From positions 37,551 through 101,550 of the forward strand of contig CARTDA010000010.1 in assembly GCA_949066965.1 (NCBI GenBank): 64,000 nucleotides of DNA, given 5' to 3'. The stretch's first letter is position 1, and the number at the start of each line of letters is the position of its first letter. Source of the stretch: COE1 sp949066965. Lineage in GTDB: Bacteria > Bacillota > Clostridia > Lachnospirales > Lachnospiraceae. The notes under the pieces were generated by a model. The model made no database searches. It saw nothing but the letters and a program-made list of their open reading frames with translations, and had not been told where the DNA came from. Positions 16,194-24,170 of the stretch are shown here, in pieces. The position numbers were made by a program, and so were the translations under genes.

Positions 16194-19100
16194 TTGGGAA
16201 AGAAACTGATTATAACCGAGAAACCATCGGTTGCACAGGATTACGCAAAGGTTTTTCAGGTATCAGGAAAACACAATGGCTACATAGAAAATGCCACTTA
16301 TGTTATAACATGGTGCGTCGGACACCTGGTTGAGATGGTCTATCCGGAGGAGTATGATATCCGTTATAAAAAGTGGATGCTTCAGGATTTGCCATTTCTG
16401 CCGGAAACATATAAATATGGCGTTATCAAGAATGTCAAGCAGCAGTATGATATCGTGCATGCCCTGCTGCAGCGGGAGGATATCGACACCGTGTACTGGG
16501 CAGGCGACTCTGGAAAGGAAGGACAGACTATCGAGGAAAATATCCGTAACTTCGGCGGTGTCCGCAAAGGGATGCAGGAGCTGCGCGTGTGGATTGATTC
16601 CCAGACGGAGACAGAAATCAAGCGCGGCATGGCGCAGGCAAAGCCGATGGCAGCCTATGAAAATCTGGGAAAATCCGGCATCATGCGCTCCATTGAGGAC
16701 TATGCCATGGGCATTAACTTCTCGCGCGTCATGTCCGTCAAATATGGCAGGCTTTTGAATGACGCTGCCGCGACAAAAGGTTACACGGCAATCGCAATCG
16801 GCAGGGTAATGACCTGTGTCCTTGGCATGGTCGTCAACAGGGAACGCGAGATTCGCAATTTTCAGGAGACACCTTTTTACAGAGTTGTCGGGGATTTTAC
16901 GGATGCCGGTATCGAGGCAGAGTGGAAGGCGGTGGAGGGTTCTGCATATTTTGAATCCCCGAAGCTCTACAAGGAAAACGGCTTTAAGGAAAAAGAAGAC
17001 GCCGAGAACCTGATTGCCGCCTTTGAGGGAAAGGAGGCTGTTGTCAGGAGCCTGGAAAAGGGCATTTCCAAAAAGAAGGCGCCGCTGTTATTCAATCTGG
17101 CAGAATTGCAGGCAGAGTGCGCCAAGCGGTTTAAAATCAGCCCTGACCAGACCTTGCAGGTCGCACAGGATTTATATGAAAAAAAGCTCACGACATATCC
17201 CAGAACGGATGCAAGGGTGCTGACAACGGCAGTTGCAAAGGAAATCGACAAGACGCTGATTCCGTTAAAGGGATACACACCGACACAGCAGTTTACGGAT
17301 CATATTCTGGCAAAAAAGCTCTATGCAAACATTGCAAAAACCCAGTACACGGATGACAACAAGGTCACTGACCACTATGCCATCATTCCGACGGGACAGC
17401 TGACGGAGCTTGGGACGTTGACACCGCTTCAGGGCAAGGTGTTTGACTTGATTGTGCGGCGTTTCTTAAGTATCTTTTATCCGCCGGCAGAATACCAGAC
17501 ATTGAAGCTTGTCGTGGGGATTGAAAAGGAATCCCTGTTTGCATCCGCGAAAGTGCTCAAGGTGCTTGGATTCCTTGAGGTTCTGGGTAAGACACTCGAG
17601 GATGCTGACGAGGACGAGAACGCGGCTGACGGACAAAATAAATCAGATGGCCCGCCACAGGAAAAAAACGGTGAAACGGCAGAGGATTCCGGCAAAGAAA
17701 AGAAGAATAATTCCAAAAAGCTGCTTGCACTGGCAAATACACTGAAACAGGGAGATATCCTTGTTGTCAATGGTTTCGCAGTCAGGGAGAGCAAGACCTC
17801 GCCGCCCAAACGGTATACGTCCGGTTCCATGATACTTGCCATGGAAAATGCGGGTCAGCTTATTGAAGATGAGGAGCTTCGCGCGCAGATTAAGGGTTCG
17901 GGCATCGGAACAAGTGCGACCCGTGCGGAGATTATCAAAAAGCTGATACGTATCGGATATCTTGGCCTCAACCAGAAAACACAGGTCATCACGCCGCAGA
18001 ATTTTGGCGAGATGGTGTATGAGGTCGTCGCAATGACTGTCCCTGCGCTTCTGAATCCCAAGATGACTGCCTCCTGGGAAAAAGGACTGGACGGCATCAC
18101 GAACGGAACCGTGGATGTAAATGATTACCGCGCAAAGCTTGAGGACTTTATCCGGCGGGAAACCATACAGATACGCGATAAGGATCTGACCAGTCAGATT
18201 GCCGTCCGGATAAGCCAGTTTGCCGGGAAAGATGCAAAGGGACCCGGCGCGCGCCGAAAGCTGGATGTGCAGTGCCCGGCATGCGGCGGGGACATCGTGA
18301 CGACACCGTTCGGGTACGGATGCTCCAATTACCAGAAGGACGGAAGCGGCTGCAATTTCGTGATTGGCACGATTGCGGGTAGAACGCTGTCTGACAAGGA
18401 GTGTATTGCGCTGATAAAAGACGGTCATACGGAAGTATTGAGCGGTTTTGTGTCCAAGAAAAAGAAAAAATTTGATGCCGTTTTAGTACTGGAACAGGGA
18501 GAGGACGGAAAACATACTGTCAGCTTTAACTTTGATAATGTGGAGGCAAAGAAAATAAAGGATGTCGTCTGTCCCCTGTGCGGCGGGGACATTGTACAGA
18601 CACCATTTGGCTATGGCTGTGCCAGCTATGACAGGCTGGACGAGGGCAGCTGTAAATTTTCTATTGGCAAAATGGCAGGAAAGGATATTTCCGAATCCCA
18701 GGTCAGGGAGCTGCTGATAAATGGCAGGACTTCGACAATCCGTGGTTTTAAGTCGAAGGCAGGCAAAAAGTTTGACGCGTGCATTACTTTTGGCCGCGAC
18801 GAGACAGGCAGAATTACCGGACTGAAATTTGATTTTGACAATGTTGAGCCGCAAAAGCTCAAGGATGTGTCCTGCCCCTTGTGCGGCGGGGAAGTGGTCA
18901 AGACATCGTTTGGCTATGGCTGTGCCAATTACAACAGGGAAGACGCAGCGCACAGCTGCCATTTTTCCATCAATAACAAAATTGCGGGCATCAAGATTTC
19001 GGACATGATTGCAAAACAGCTGCTTGCCAAGAAGAAGACAGATATCATTGAAGGGTTTCTCGCAAAGAGCGGAGCCAAGTTTGACGCGGCGTTAAAGCTT

Positions 19101-19553
19101 ACAGATGATGGGCAGGCAGTCTTTGATTTTCCGGACAGACCGGCGCCGACAGAAACAAACCTTGCATGTCCAAGGTGCTACGCGCATAAACTGAAAAAGA
19201 GCCAGTGGTATTATGAATGTGAATGCGGATTTAAAATCGGACACACCGTAGCGCAGGTTCCCATCCCGGAAGAACTGATGCAGGAGCTTCTTACAACCGG
19301 AAAGACGCGTGAAAAGATAACCGGGTTCGTGTCGAAAGCGGGGAATTCGTTTGATGCACATTTGAAGTATGCGGACGGGAAAATACAGTTTGACTTCAAT
19401 AGTCAGGGTGACCATGGTAGTCAAAGCAAAATTGTGGCAGAGAGCGCACCGCCTGCGCCGCAGCCGTGGCTTGACCCTGAGCCAGCGTCGGACGAGTACT
19501 GGGCATCCCTGATGGCAGGAGCCGCGGAGGAACCAGTAGACGTAACATATTAG
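16194..19553 (+). CDS. topB: Type IA DNA topoisomerase (topoisomerase III) with four C-terminal zinc-ribbon repeats
   Basis: This enzyme relaxes and decatenates DNA through a tyrosine-linked single-strand break. It has 1119 residues and starts at TTG, 8-9 nt after GGATGGAG. The N-terminal TOPRIM domain opens with LIITEKPSVAQDYAKVF. The catalytic tyrosine is Tyr335 in TTYPRTD. The TOPRIM metal motif reads GDSGKEGQ (Asp105, Gly107, Glu109) where the family norm is DxDxE, so one metal-binding Asp is missing. A charged linker (about 460-510) interrupts the core. From residue 697, four tandem modules begin CPxCGGD(I/V)VxTxFGYGC or a diverged form. Such extended TopB-like proteins often lie on mobile or accessory DNA, but here the setting looks chromosomal. 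Confidence 0.9.
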   Translation: MGKKLIITEKPSVAQDYAKVFQVSGKHNGYIENATYVITWCVGHLVEMVYPEEYDIRYKKWMLQDLPFLPETYKYGVIKNVKQQYDIVHALLQREDIDTVYWAGDSGKEGQTIEENIRNFGGVRKGMQELRVWIDSQTETEIKRGMAQAKPMAAYENLGKSGIMRSIEDYAMGINFSRVMSVKYGRLLNDAAATKGYTAIAIGRVMTCVLGMVVNREREIRNFQETPFYRVVGDFTDAGIEAEWKAVEGSAYFESPKLYKENGFKEKEDAENLIAAFEGKEAVVRSLEKGISKKKAPLLFNLAELQAECAKRFKISPDQTLQVAQDLYEKKLTTYPRTDARVLTTAVAKEIDKTLIPLKGYTPTQQFTDHILAKKLYANIAKTQYTDDNKVTDHYAIIPTGQLTELGTLTPLQGKVFDLIVRRFLSIFYPPAEYQTLKLVVGIEKESLFASAKVLKVLGFLEVLGKTLEDADEDENAADGQNKSDGPPQEKNGETAEDSGKEKKNNSKKLLALANTLKQGDILVVNGFAVRESKTSPPKRYTSGSMILAMENAGQLIEDEELRAQIKGSGIGTSATRAEIIKKLIRIGYLGLNQKTQVITPQNFGEMVYEVVAMTVPALLNPKMTASWEKGLDGITNGTVDVNDYRAKLEDFIRRETIQIRDKDLTSQIAVRISQFAGKDAKGPGARRKLDVQCPACGGDIVTTPFGYGCSNYQKDGSGCNFVIGTIAGRTLSDKECIALIKDGHTEVLSGFVSKKKKKFDAVLVLEQGEDGKHTVSFNFDNVEAKKIKDVVCPLCGGDIVQTPFGYGCASYDRLDEGSCKFSIGKMAGKDISESQVRELLINGRTSTIRGFKSKAGKKFDACITFGRDETGRITGLKFDFDNVEPQKLKDVSCPLCGGEVVKTSFGYGCANYNREDAAHSCHFSINNKIAGIKISDMIAKQLLAKKKTDIIEGFLAKSGAKFDAALKLTDDGQAVFDFPDRPAPTETNLACPRCYAHKLKKSQWYYECECGFKIGHTVAQVPIPEELMQELLTTGKTREKITGFVSKAGNSFDAHLKYADGKIQFDFNSQGDHGSQSKIVAESAPPAPQPWLDPEPASDEYWASLMAGAAEEPVDVTY

Positions 19554-19586
19554 ATTCATATAAATTCATATAAAAGGAGACAAACA

Positions 19587-20255
19587 ATGGAACAATTACA
19601 AATCAAAAATCTTTACAGCCTGGAAGAAACAATCGCCGCCCCGCTTTTCGAGGGAGCGGTATACCCATGGGAACTGCTGTCCAAAATCGGAGCATATATT
19701 TTGGAGCTTGGCAGTTCGCTTCCCGCTGACAAATATGAAAAACGCGGAGAAAATATCTGGATCGCAAAATCCGCAACAGTGGCGCCCACAGCATGTATAA
19801 ACGATCCCTGCATTATTGACGAGGAGGCGGAAATCCGCCACTGCGCGTTCATCAGGGGAAATGCCATTGTCGGAAAAGGCGCTGTTGTCGGCAATTCGAC
19901 AGAACTGAAAAACGTGATTCTTTTCAACAAAGTACAGGTTCCACACTACAATTATGTAGGAGATAGCATCCTTGGCTATAAGTCGCATATGGGCGCTGGT
20001 TCCATCACTTCCAATGTCAAGAGCGACAAAACACTTGTGGTTGTCAAGTCTCCCTGCGGAAATATCGAAACCGGGCTAAAAAAGATGGGGGCAATGCTTG
20101 GGGACAATGTGGAGGTCGGCTGCAACAGCGTGCTCAATCCGGGAACCGTAATCGGACGCAATTCCAATGTCTATCCGACATCCATGGTAAGGGGGTATGT
20201 TGCGGCGAACAGCATTTACAAAAAGCAGGGGGAAATCGCCGAAAAAAATAAATAA
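19587..20255 (+). CDS. Left-handed beta-helix acyltransferase/nucleotidyltransferase-like protein
   Basis: The 222-residue protein is built of hexapeptide repeats from about residue 60 to 200 (IWIAKSATV, CIIDEEAEI, AIVGKGAVVG, VLNPGTVIGRNSNVYP). This resembles the C-terminal acetyltransferase half of GlmU, but there is no pyrophosphorylase domain. The N-terminal 45 residues are helical. Clostridial relatives are usually labelled UDP-N-acetylglucosamine pyrophosphorylase-like. The acceptor is unknown; a sugar nucleotide is plausible. It lies 33 nt downstream of topB with its own AAAGGAG. Confidence 0.75.
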   Translation: MEQLQIKNLYSLEETIAAPLFEGAVYPWELLSKIGAYILELGSSLPADKYEKRGENIWIAKSATVAPTACINDPCIIDEEAEIRHCAFIRGNAIVGKGAVVGNSTELKNVILFNKVQVPHYNYVGDSILGYKSHMGAGSITSNVKSDKTLVVVKSPCGNIETGLKKMGAMLGDNVEVGCNSVLNPGTVIGRNSNVYPTSMVRGYVAANSIYKKQGEIAEKNK

Positions 20256-20274
20256 AAAAACTTTTATGATAAAA

Positions 20275-20302
20275 TTGACAATTATTTGACAAAATTATGA
20301 AT
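20275..20302 (+). promoter_or_regulatory. Possible promoter of the NifU-like/GGGtGRT operon
   Basis: TTGACA (20275-20280) and TATGAA (20297-20302), 16-bp spacer. A second TTGACA sits at 20286-20291. The leader to the start codon is about 125 nt, long enough for regulation, but no known riboswitch is recognised. Confidence 0.4.
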
Positions 20303-20433
20303 TTTTAATTGCTATTTTTCTAAAAATGTGCGAAAATATCAATATGTGAGTAATGTATCAGAATTTGCGTTAAAAATGTGAGGCCTATGTCACACATTAA
20401 AATAAAAGTTAAGTAATCGAAAGGAGTTTTCAC

Positions 20434-21138
20434 ATGATTTATTCAAAGGAAATTGAAGAAATGTGTGTAGTAGCACGTGACGGTAATCATGGTTGTGCAC
20501 CGATTCCAGAAGAGGCGAAATGGGTAAAGGCTAAGGAAGTAAAAGACATTTCCGGCTTTACACACGGCGTAGGCTGGTGTGCACCGCAGCAGGGTGCCTG
20601 CAAGTTGTCCCTGAACGTAAAGGAAGGTATCATCCAGGAGGCGCTGGTTGAGACAATCGGATGCTCTGGTATGACACATTCTGCAGCGATGGCAGCCGAG
20701 CTGCTTCCGGGCAGGACTGTTATGGAAGCACTGAACACAGACCTTGTGTGCGACGCAATCAACACGGCTATGAGAGAGCTGTTTTTACAGATTGTATATG
20801 GACGTTCCCAGTCCGCATTCTCCGAGGAAGGACTTCCTGTCGGCGCAGGTCTTGAGGACTTAGGAAAGGGACTCAGGAGCCAGGTTGGTACCATGTATGG
20901 TACATTGAAGAAGGGGCCTCGTTATCTTGAGATGGCAGAGGGCTATGTCACAGGTATCGCACTTGACGCTGACGACAAGATTATCGGTTACAAGTTTGTA
21001 AGCCTTGGTAAGATGACTGACTTTATTAAGAAGGGCGATGACCCGAATACAGCATGGGAGAAGGCTTCAGGTCAGTACGGACGTGTTGCGGATGCTGTTA
21101 AGATTATTGATCCTAGAACAGATAAGGAGGTAAAATAA
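20434..21138 (+). CDS. NifU/IscU-like iron-sulfur scaffold-related protein
   Basis: The 234-residue protein carries an IscU/NifU-N-like core (about residues 40-130) with cysteines in GWCAPQQGACKLS and ETIGCSGMTHSAA. The latter matches the CxGxxxSxA block around a scaffold cysteine. A C-terminal extension (150-234) has no motif I recognise. It precedes the GGGtGRT gene by 2 nt, a pairing seen in many clostridia and other anaerobes, so the two very likely work together. Known IscU scaffolds assemble Fe-S clusters; whether this protein does so is inferred. ATG follows AAAGGAG. Confidence 0.8.
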   Translation: MIYSKEIEEMCVVARDGNHGCAPIPEEAKWVKAKEVKDISGFTHGVGWCAPQQGACKLSLNVKEGIIQEALVETIGCSGMTHSAAMAAELLPGRTVMEALNTDLVCDAINTAMRELFLQIVYGRSQSAFSEEGLPVGAGLEDLGKGLRSQVGTMYGTLKKGPRYLEMAEGYVTGIALDADDKIIGYKFVSLGKMTDFIKKGDDPNTAWEKASGQYGRVADAVKIIDPRTDKEVK

Positions 21139-21140
21139 TT

Positions 21141-22157
21141 ATGGCATTATTCGAATCCTATGAGAGAAGAATAGATAAGATTACCGAGGTTTTAAAGAGC
21201 TACGGTATCAACTCCATCGAGGAGGCAGAAAAGATTACAAAAGACGCAGGTCTTGACGTATATGATCAGGTGAAGAAGATTCAGCCGATTTGCTTCGAGA
21301 ATGCATGCTGGGCATACACAGTCGGCGCGGCAATCGCAATCAAGAAGGGATGCAGGAAAGCGGCAGACGCAGCAGCGGCAATTGGCGAAGGACTTCAGGC
21401 ATTCTGTATTCCAGGTTCCGTTGCAGACAACCGCAAGGTAGGTCTTGGACACGGCAACCTTGGCAAAATGCTCCTGGAAGAGGAGACAGACTGTTTCTGC
21501 TTTTTGGCTGGACATGAGTCTTTTGCTGCGGCAGAGGGCGCTATCGGTATTGCAGAGAAGGCAAACAAGGTTCGCCAGAAGCCGCTCCGCGTTATCTTAA
21601 ATGGTCTTGGAAAGGACGCAGCGGAGATTATTGCCCGCATCAATGGATTTACATTTGTTGAGACAGAATATGATCCTTATACAAACACTGTAAAGGAAGT
21701 ATTCAGAAAGTCTTACTCAGATCCGGAAGGTCCGCGCGGCAAGGTAAACTGCTATGGTGCAAATGACGTCTGCGAGGGCGTTGCAATCATGTGGAAGGAG
21801 AATGTTGACGTATCCATCACAGGAAACTCAACGAATCCGACAAGATTCCAGCATCCGGTTGCAGGTACATACAAGAAGGAGAGAATTGAAGCAGGCAAGA
21901 AGTATTTCTCAGTTGCTTCCGGTGGCGGCACAGGCCGTACACTCCATCCTGACAACATGGCAGCAGGTCCGGCTTCCTACGGTATGACAGATACTTTGGG
22001 ACGTATGCACTCTGACGCGCAGTTTGCAGGCTCTTCTTCCGTTCCTGCCCATGTAGAGATGATGGGACTCATCGGTATGGGTAATAACCCTATGGTTGGT
22101 GCAACTGTTGCAGTTGCAGTTTCCATCGAGGAAGCAGCAAAGGAAAACCGTTTCTAG
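21141..22157 (+). CDS. GGGtGRT family protein
   Basis: The 338-residue soluble protein carries the family-defining motif GGGTGRTLHPD near residue 261. It is glycine- and alanine-rich, with other conserved-looking blocks (VGLGHGNLGKMLLEEETDCFCFLAGHESFAA is represented around residues 98-128, HPVAGTYKKERIEAG near 240). The biochemical role of this family is not known. Tight coupling to the NifU-like gene (2-nt gap, AAGGAGG inside its end) suggests a shared function in metal-sulfur chemistry or storage. A terminator follows. Confidence 0.88.
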   Translation: MALFESYERRIDKITEVLKSYGINSIEEAEKITKDAGLDVYDQVKKIQPICFENACWAYTVGAAIAIKKGCRKAADAAAAIGEGLQAFCIPGSVADNRKVGLGHGNLGKMLLEEETDCFCFLAGHESFAAAEGAIGIAEKANKVRQKPLRVILNGLGKDAAEIIARINGFTFVETEYDPYTNTVKEVFRKSYSDPEGPRGKVNCYGANDVCEGVAIMWKENVDVSITGNSTNPTRFQHPVAGTYKKERIEAGKKYFSVASGGGTGRTLHPDNMAAGPASYGMTDTLGRMHSDAQFAGSSSVPAHVEMMGLIGMGNNPMVGATVAVAVSIEEAAKENRF

Positions 22158-22171
22158 GAAATGTGATAAAA

Positions 22172-22218
22172 TCAAGGCTGTCGCTGATACTGGTTGTCAT
22201 CGGCAGCCTTAAGTTTTT
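22172..22218 (+). terminator. Terminator after the GGGtGRT gene
   Basis: Stem AAGGCTGTCG/CGGCAGCCTT with one wobble pair, 17-nt loop, and AAGTTTTTAT downstream. Confidence 0.75.
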
Positions 22219-22219
22219 A

Positions 22220-22337
22220 TAGTAAACGCAAATAACATTTGCGTTTACTTGCGCGGGGCACGTGCAGCGAAGCCGCTAATTTCCTTACGTGCCCCTGTGC
22301 AATATAGTAAACGGCAAATGCTTTTGTCGTTTACTAT
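22220..22337 (-). repeat. Dispersed double-hairpin repeat, family A copy 6
   Basis: Read on the minus strand: GCACA, arm GGGGCACG, core TAAGGAAATTAGCGGC, arm CGTGCCCC, then GCGCAAG. It is flanked on both sides by AGTAAACG hairpins (22221-22249 and 22305-22336), which replace the usual GAGTAGGG hairpin. Confidence 0.7.
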
Positions 22338-22356
22338 ACATATGGAGGTGGAAAAC

Positions 22357-22437
22357 ATGCTTTGCCATATGGTGATTGATTTAAGTGATGAACTCTGTAC
22401 AAGGTCTGGTGACGGGACGAAGCTTGTGCAGAGGTAA
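22357..22437 (+). CDS. Possible 26-residue peptide
   Basis: The short frame MLCHMVIDLSDELCTRSGDG... follows a strong GGAGGTGG 7 nt before its ATG. It lies in the 363-bp gap between the GGGtGRT gene and the MFS gene. No promoter is clear and no family is recognised, so it could be a chance frame or a decayed gene start. Confidence 0.3.
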   Translation: MLCHMVIDLSDELCTRSGDGTKLVQR

Positions 22438-22520
22438 AGAACTTTTCGTCCGCATTGGATTTTGTACTTTTTATTCTGGGCATTTGTGTGCAACATAAAG
22501 AATAGAATGGAGAAAATTCA

Positions 22521-23804
22521 ATGGAAGAAAAATTATTTAAGAAGTATATTATTTTATGGTTAAGTCAGAGCGTATCCGGACTCGGGAGCTCCATGACCGG
22601 CTTTGCGCTGGTATTATGGGCATATGGGCAGAGTCAGTCAGCAATGTCTGTCTCACTGATGTCATTCTGCAACTATGTGCCCTACGTTTTGTTCAGCCTG
22701 TTTGTCGGCGATTTTATAGACAGGCACAGGAAAAAAACAATTATGCTGGTTTCTGACAGTGTTGCTGCAATTGGTTCCCTGGCAGTATTTGCCTTTCTGG
22801 TTACAGGGCATTTGTCAGTGTGGAATATCTATATTGTCAATACGATTGTCGGTGTTACGAATGCTTTCCAGCAGCCGGCATCCGCTGTGGCGACGGGATG
22901 GTTGGTGCCAAAGGAGAAAATCTCCAATGTCAGCGGAATGAACTCGTTTTCAAATAACCTGATAGTCGTGTTTAGTCCAATGCTGGCTGCTTTTCTTTTT
23001 GCAATCGGTGGTCTTTCACTGGTTCTGCTGATTGATTTGGCAAGCTTTGTATTTGCATTTTGTGTGCTGTTGTTTTTTATTGCAATTCCGGAACAGGTGC
23101 AGCAGCGGACTGCCAGTTCTCCGTTTGCCGGAATAGCGGAAGGATTCTCTTTCCTGAAAAAAGAAAAGGGGATTCTGTACATCATGTTGACGATGGCGCT
23201 CATCAATTTCTTTTCGAGACTGACTTATGAAAATATTTTGTCTCCAATGATTCTGGCTAGAAGTTCCGGAAATAATATTGCACTCGGGATTGTCAATGCC
23301 TGCATGGGAGTCGGTGGTATTGCTGGCGGCATTATCGTATCCATAAAAAAGGAAAGCCGCCATAAGGCAACAGCCATCTATGTTTCGGCTGCGCTGTCAT
23401 TCCTGTTTGGGGATTTGATAATGGCGATTGGAAAAAATGTTTACTGCTGGTCTGTTGCCGCAGTGGCTGCCAGCCTGCCAATTCCTTTTATCATGGCAAA
23501 TCAGAATGCGATACTGTATCGAAAGATTCCCTCGGTCATACAGGGGAGGGTGTTCGCGGTAAGAAACGCTATCCAGTACAGCACAATACCGGTCGGCATA
23601 ATCCTTGGCGGTTATCTGGCAGATTATGTATTGGAACCCTTTATGCGGTCGGGAAACGCGATGGCAGTGGCACTGGGAAAGGTGACAGGGTATGGCGCCG
23701 GAAGCGGCATGGCAGTCATGTTTTTATGCACCGGAGTGTGTGGTTTCACGGTCAGCATGGCATCCTGCCTGAACCGCACAATAAGGCAATTAAATAAAAT
23801 CTGA
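22521..23804 (+). CDS. MFS transporter, macrolide-efflux/EntS-like group
   Basis: This 427-residue membrane protein has twelve predicted transmembrane segments. The loop between helices 2 and 3 carries GDFIDRHRKKTIM, the MFS signature. The N-terminal WLSQSVSGLGSSMTGFAL and the PASAVATGWLVPKEKI block near residue 120 resemble the MefA/Cmr/EntS-type drug and siderophore exporters (MFS_3). Proton-driven export of a small molecule is likely, but the substrate cannot be told. It is a single gene with TGGAGA before its ATG, and a palindrome follows its stop at 23811-23844. Confidence 0.85.
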   Translation: MEEKLFKKYIILWLSQSVSGLGSSMTGFALVLWAYGQSQSAMSVSLMSFCNYVPYVLFSLFVGDFIDRHRKKTIMLVSDSVAAIGSLAVFAFLVTGHLSVWNIYIVNTIVGVTNAFQQPASAVATGWLVPKEKISNVSGMNSFSNNLIVVFSPMLAAFLFAIGGLSLVLLIDLASFVFAFCVLLFFIAIPEQVQQRTASSPFAGIAEGFSFLKKEKGILYIMLTMALINFFSRLTYENILSPMILARSSGNNIALGIVNACMGVGGIAGGIIVSIKKESRHKATAIYVSAALSFLFGDLIMAIGKNVYCWSVAAVAASLPIPFIMANQNAILYRKIPSVIQGRVFAVRNAIQYSTIPVGIILGGYLADYVLEPFMRSGNAMAVALGKVTGYGAGSGMAVMFLCTGVCGFTVSMASCLNRTIRQLNKI

Positions 23805-23810
23805 TACATA

Positions 23811-23844
23811 GGGCTGTCGTTGTCTGGCAAGGCAACGGCAGCCC
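23811..23844 (+). other. Palindrome after the MFS gene
   Basis: GGGCTGTCGTTG pairs with CAACGGCAGCCC across a 10-nt loop. There is no T run. Its arms resemble the terminator at 22172-22218 (GGCTGTCG/CGGCAGCC). It may act as a weak terminator. Confidence 0.5.
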
Positions 23845-23848
23845 TGTA

Positions 23849-23981
23849 GTTACTGTTCAGACAGGACTTAGCATTTACTGCTAAGTCCGTGCGAAAACGT
23901 TTCGTTTGCAAGTAAAAATCCATTTGCGAAGCAAATTTTGCATGGATTTTTACCTGTTACTGGAACGGAGTGAACAGTAAC
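23849..23981 (+). repeat. Inverted-terminus element, family B copy 2
   Basis: The ends GTTACTGTTCA and TGAACAGTAAC are perfect 11-bp inverted repeats. The left part is nearly identical to 1957-2005, including the GGACTTAGCA hairpin. The right part, ATGGATTTTTACCTGTTACTGGAACGGAG, also matches copy 1. Between them copy 2 carries an extra 40-nt palindromic stretch around CATTTGCGAAGCAAATTTTG. It occupies most of the 366-bp gap before miaB. Confidence 0.75.
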
Positions 23982-24019
23982 GCCCTGTATGCTTTATGGC
24001 GGCAGTTGGTTATTATTGC

Positions 24020-24047
24020 TTGAAAAAAATATTTTATTTGGTATAAT
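24020..24047 (+). promoter_or_regulatory. Promoter of miaB
   Basis: TTGAAA (24020-24025) and TATAAT (24042-24047), 16-bp spacer, leaving a leader of about 115 nt. Confidence 0.7.
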
Positions 24048-24170
24048 TTAAGAGTAGAAAAAGGAACAGCACAGGAGAGGCATATCCAGAAGCCTCTTCT
24101 AAATTTTTGTGCACATGTCCCCTGACTTCATTAGATGGTTTTACAGGGATAACAGAAAGGCAGAAATAGT

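Noticed and set aside
17643..18428. 261-codon minus-strand frame within topB
   Set aside because: It lies opposite well-conserved topoisomerase sequence and shows no motifs.
16194..19553. topB region as an integrated mobile element
   Set aside because: No integrase, relaxase, conjugation genes or attachment repeats flank it; neighbours are housekeeping genes in the same direction.
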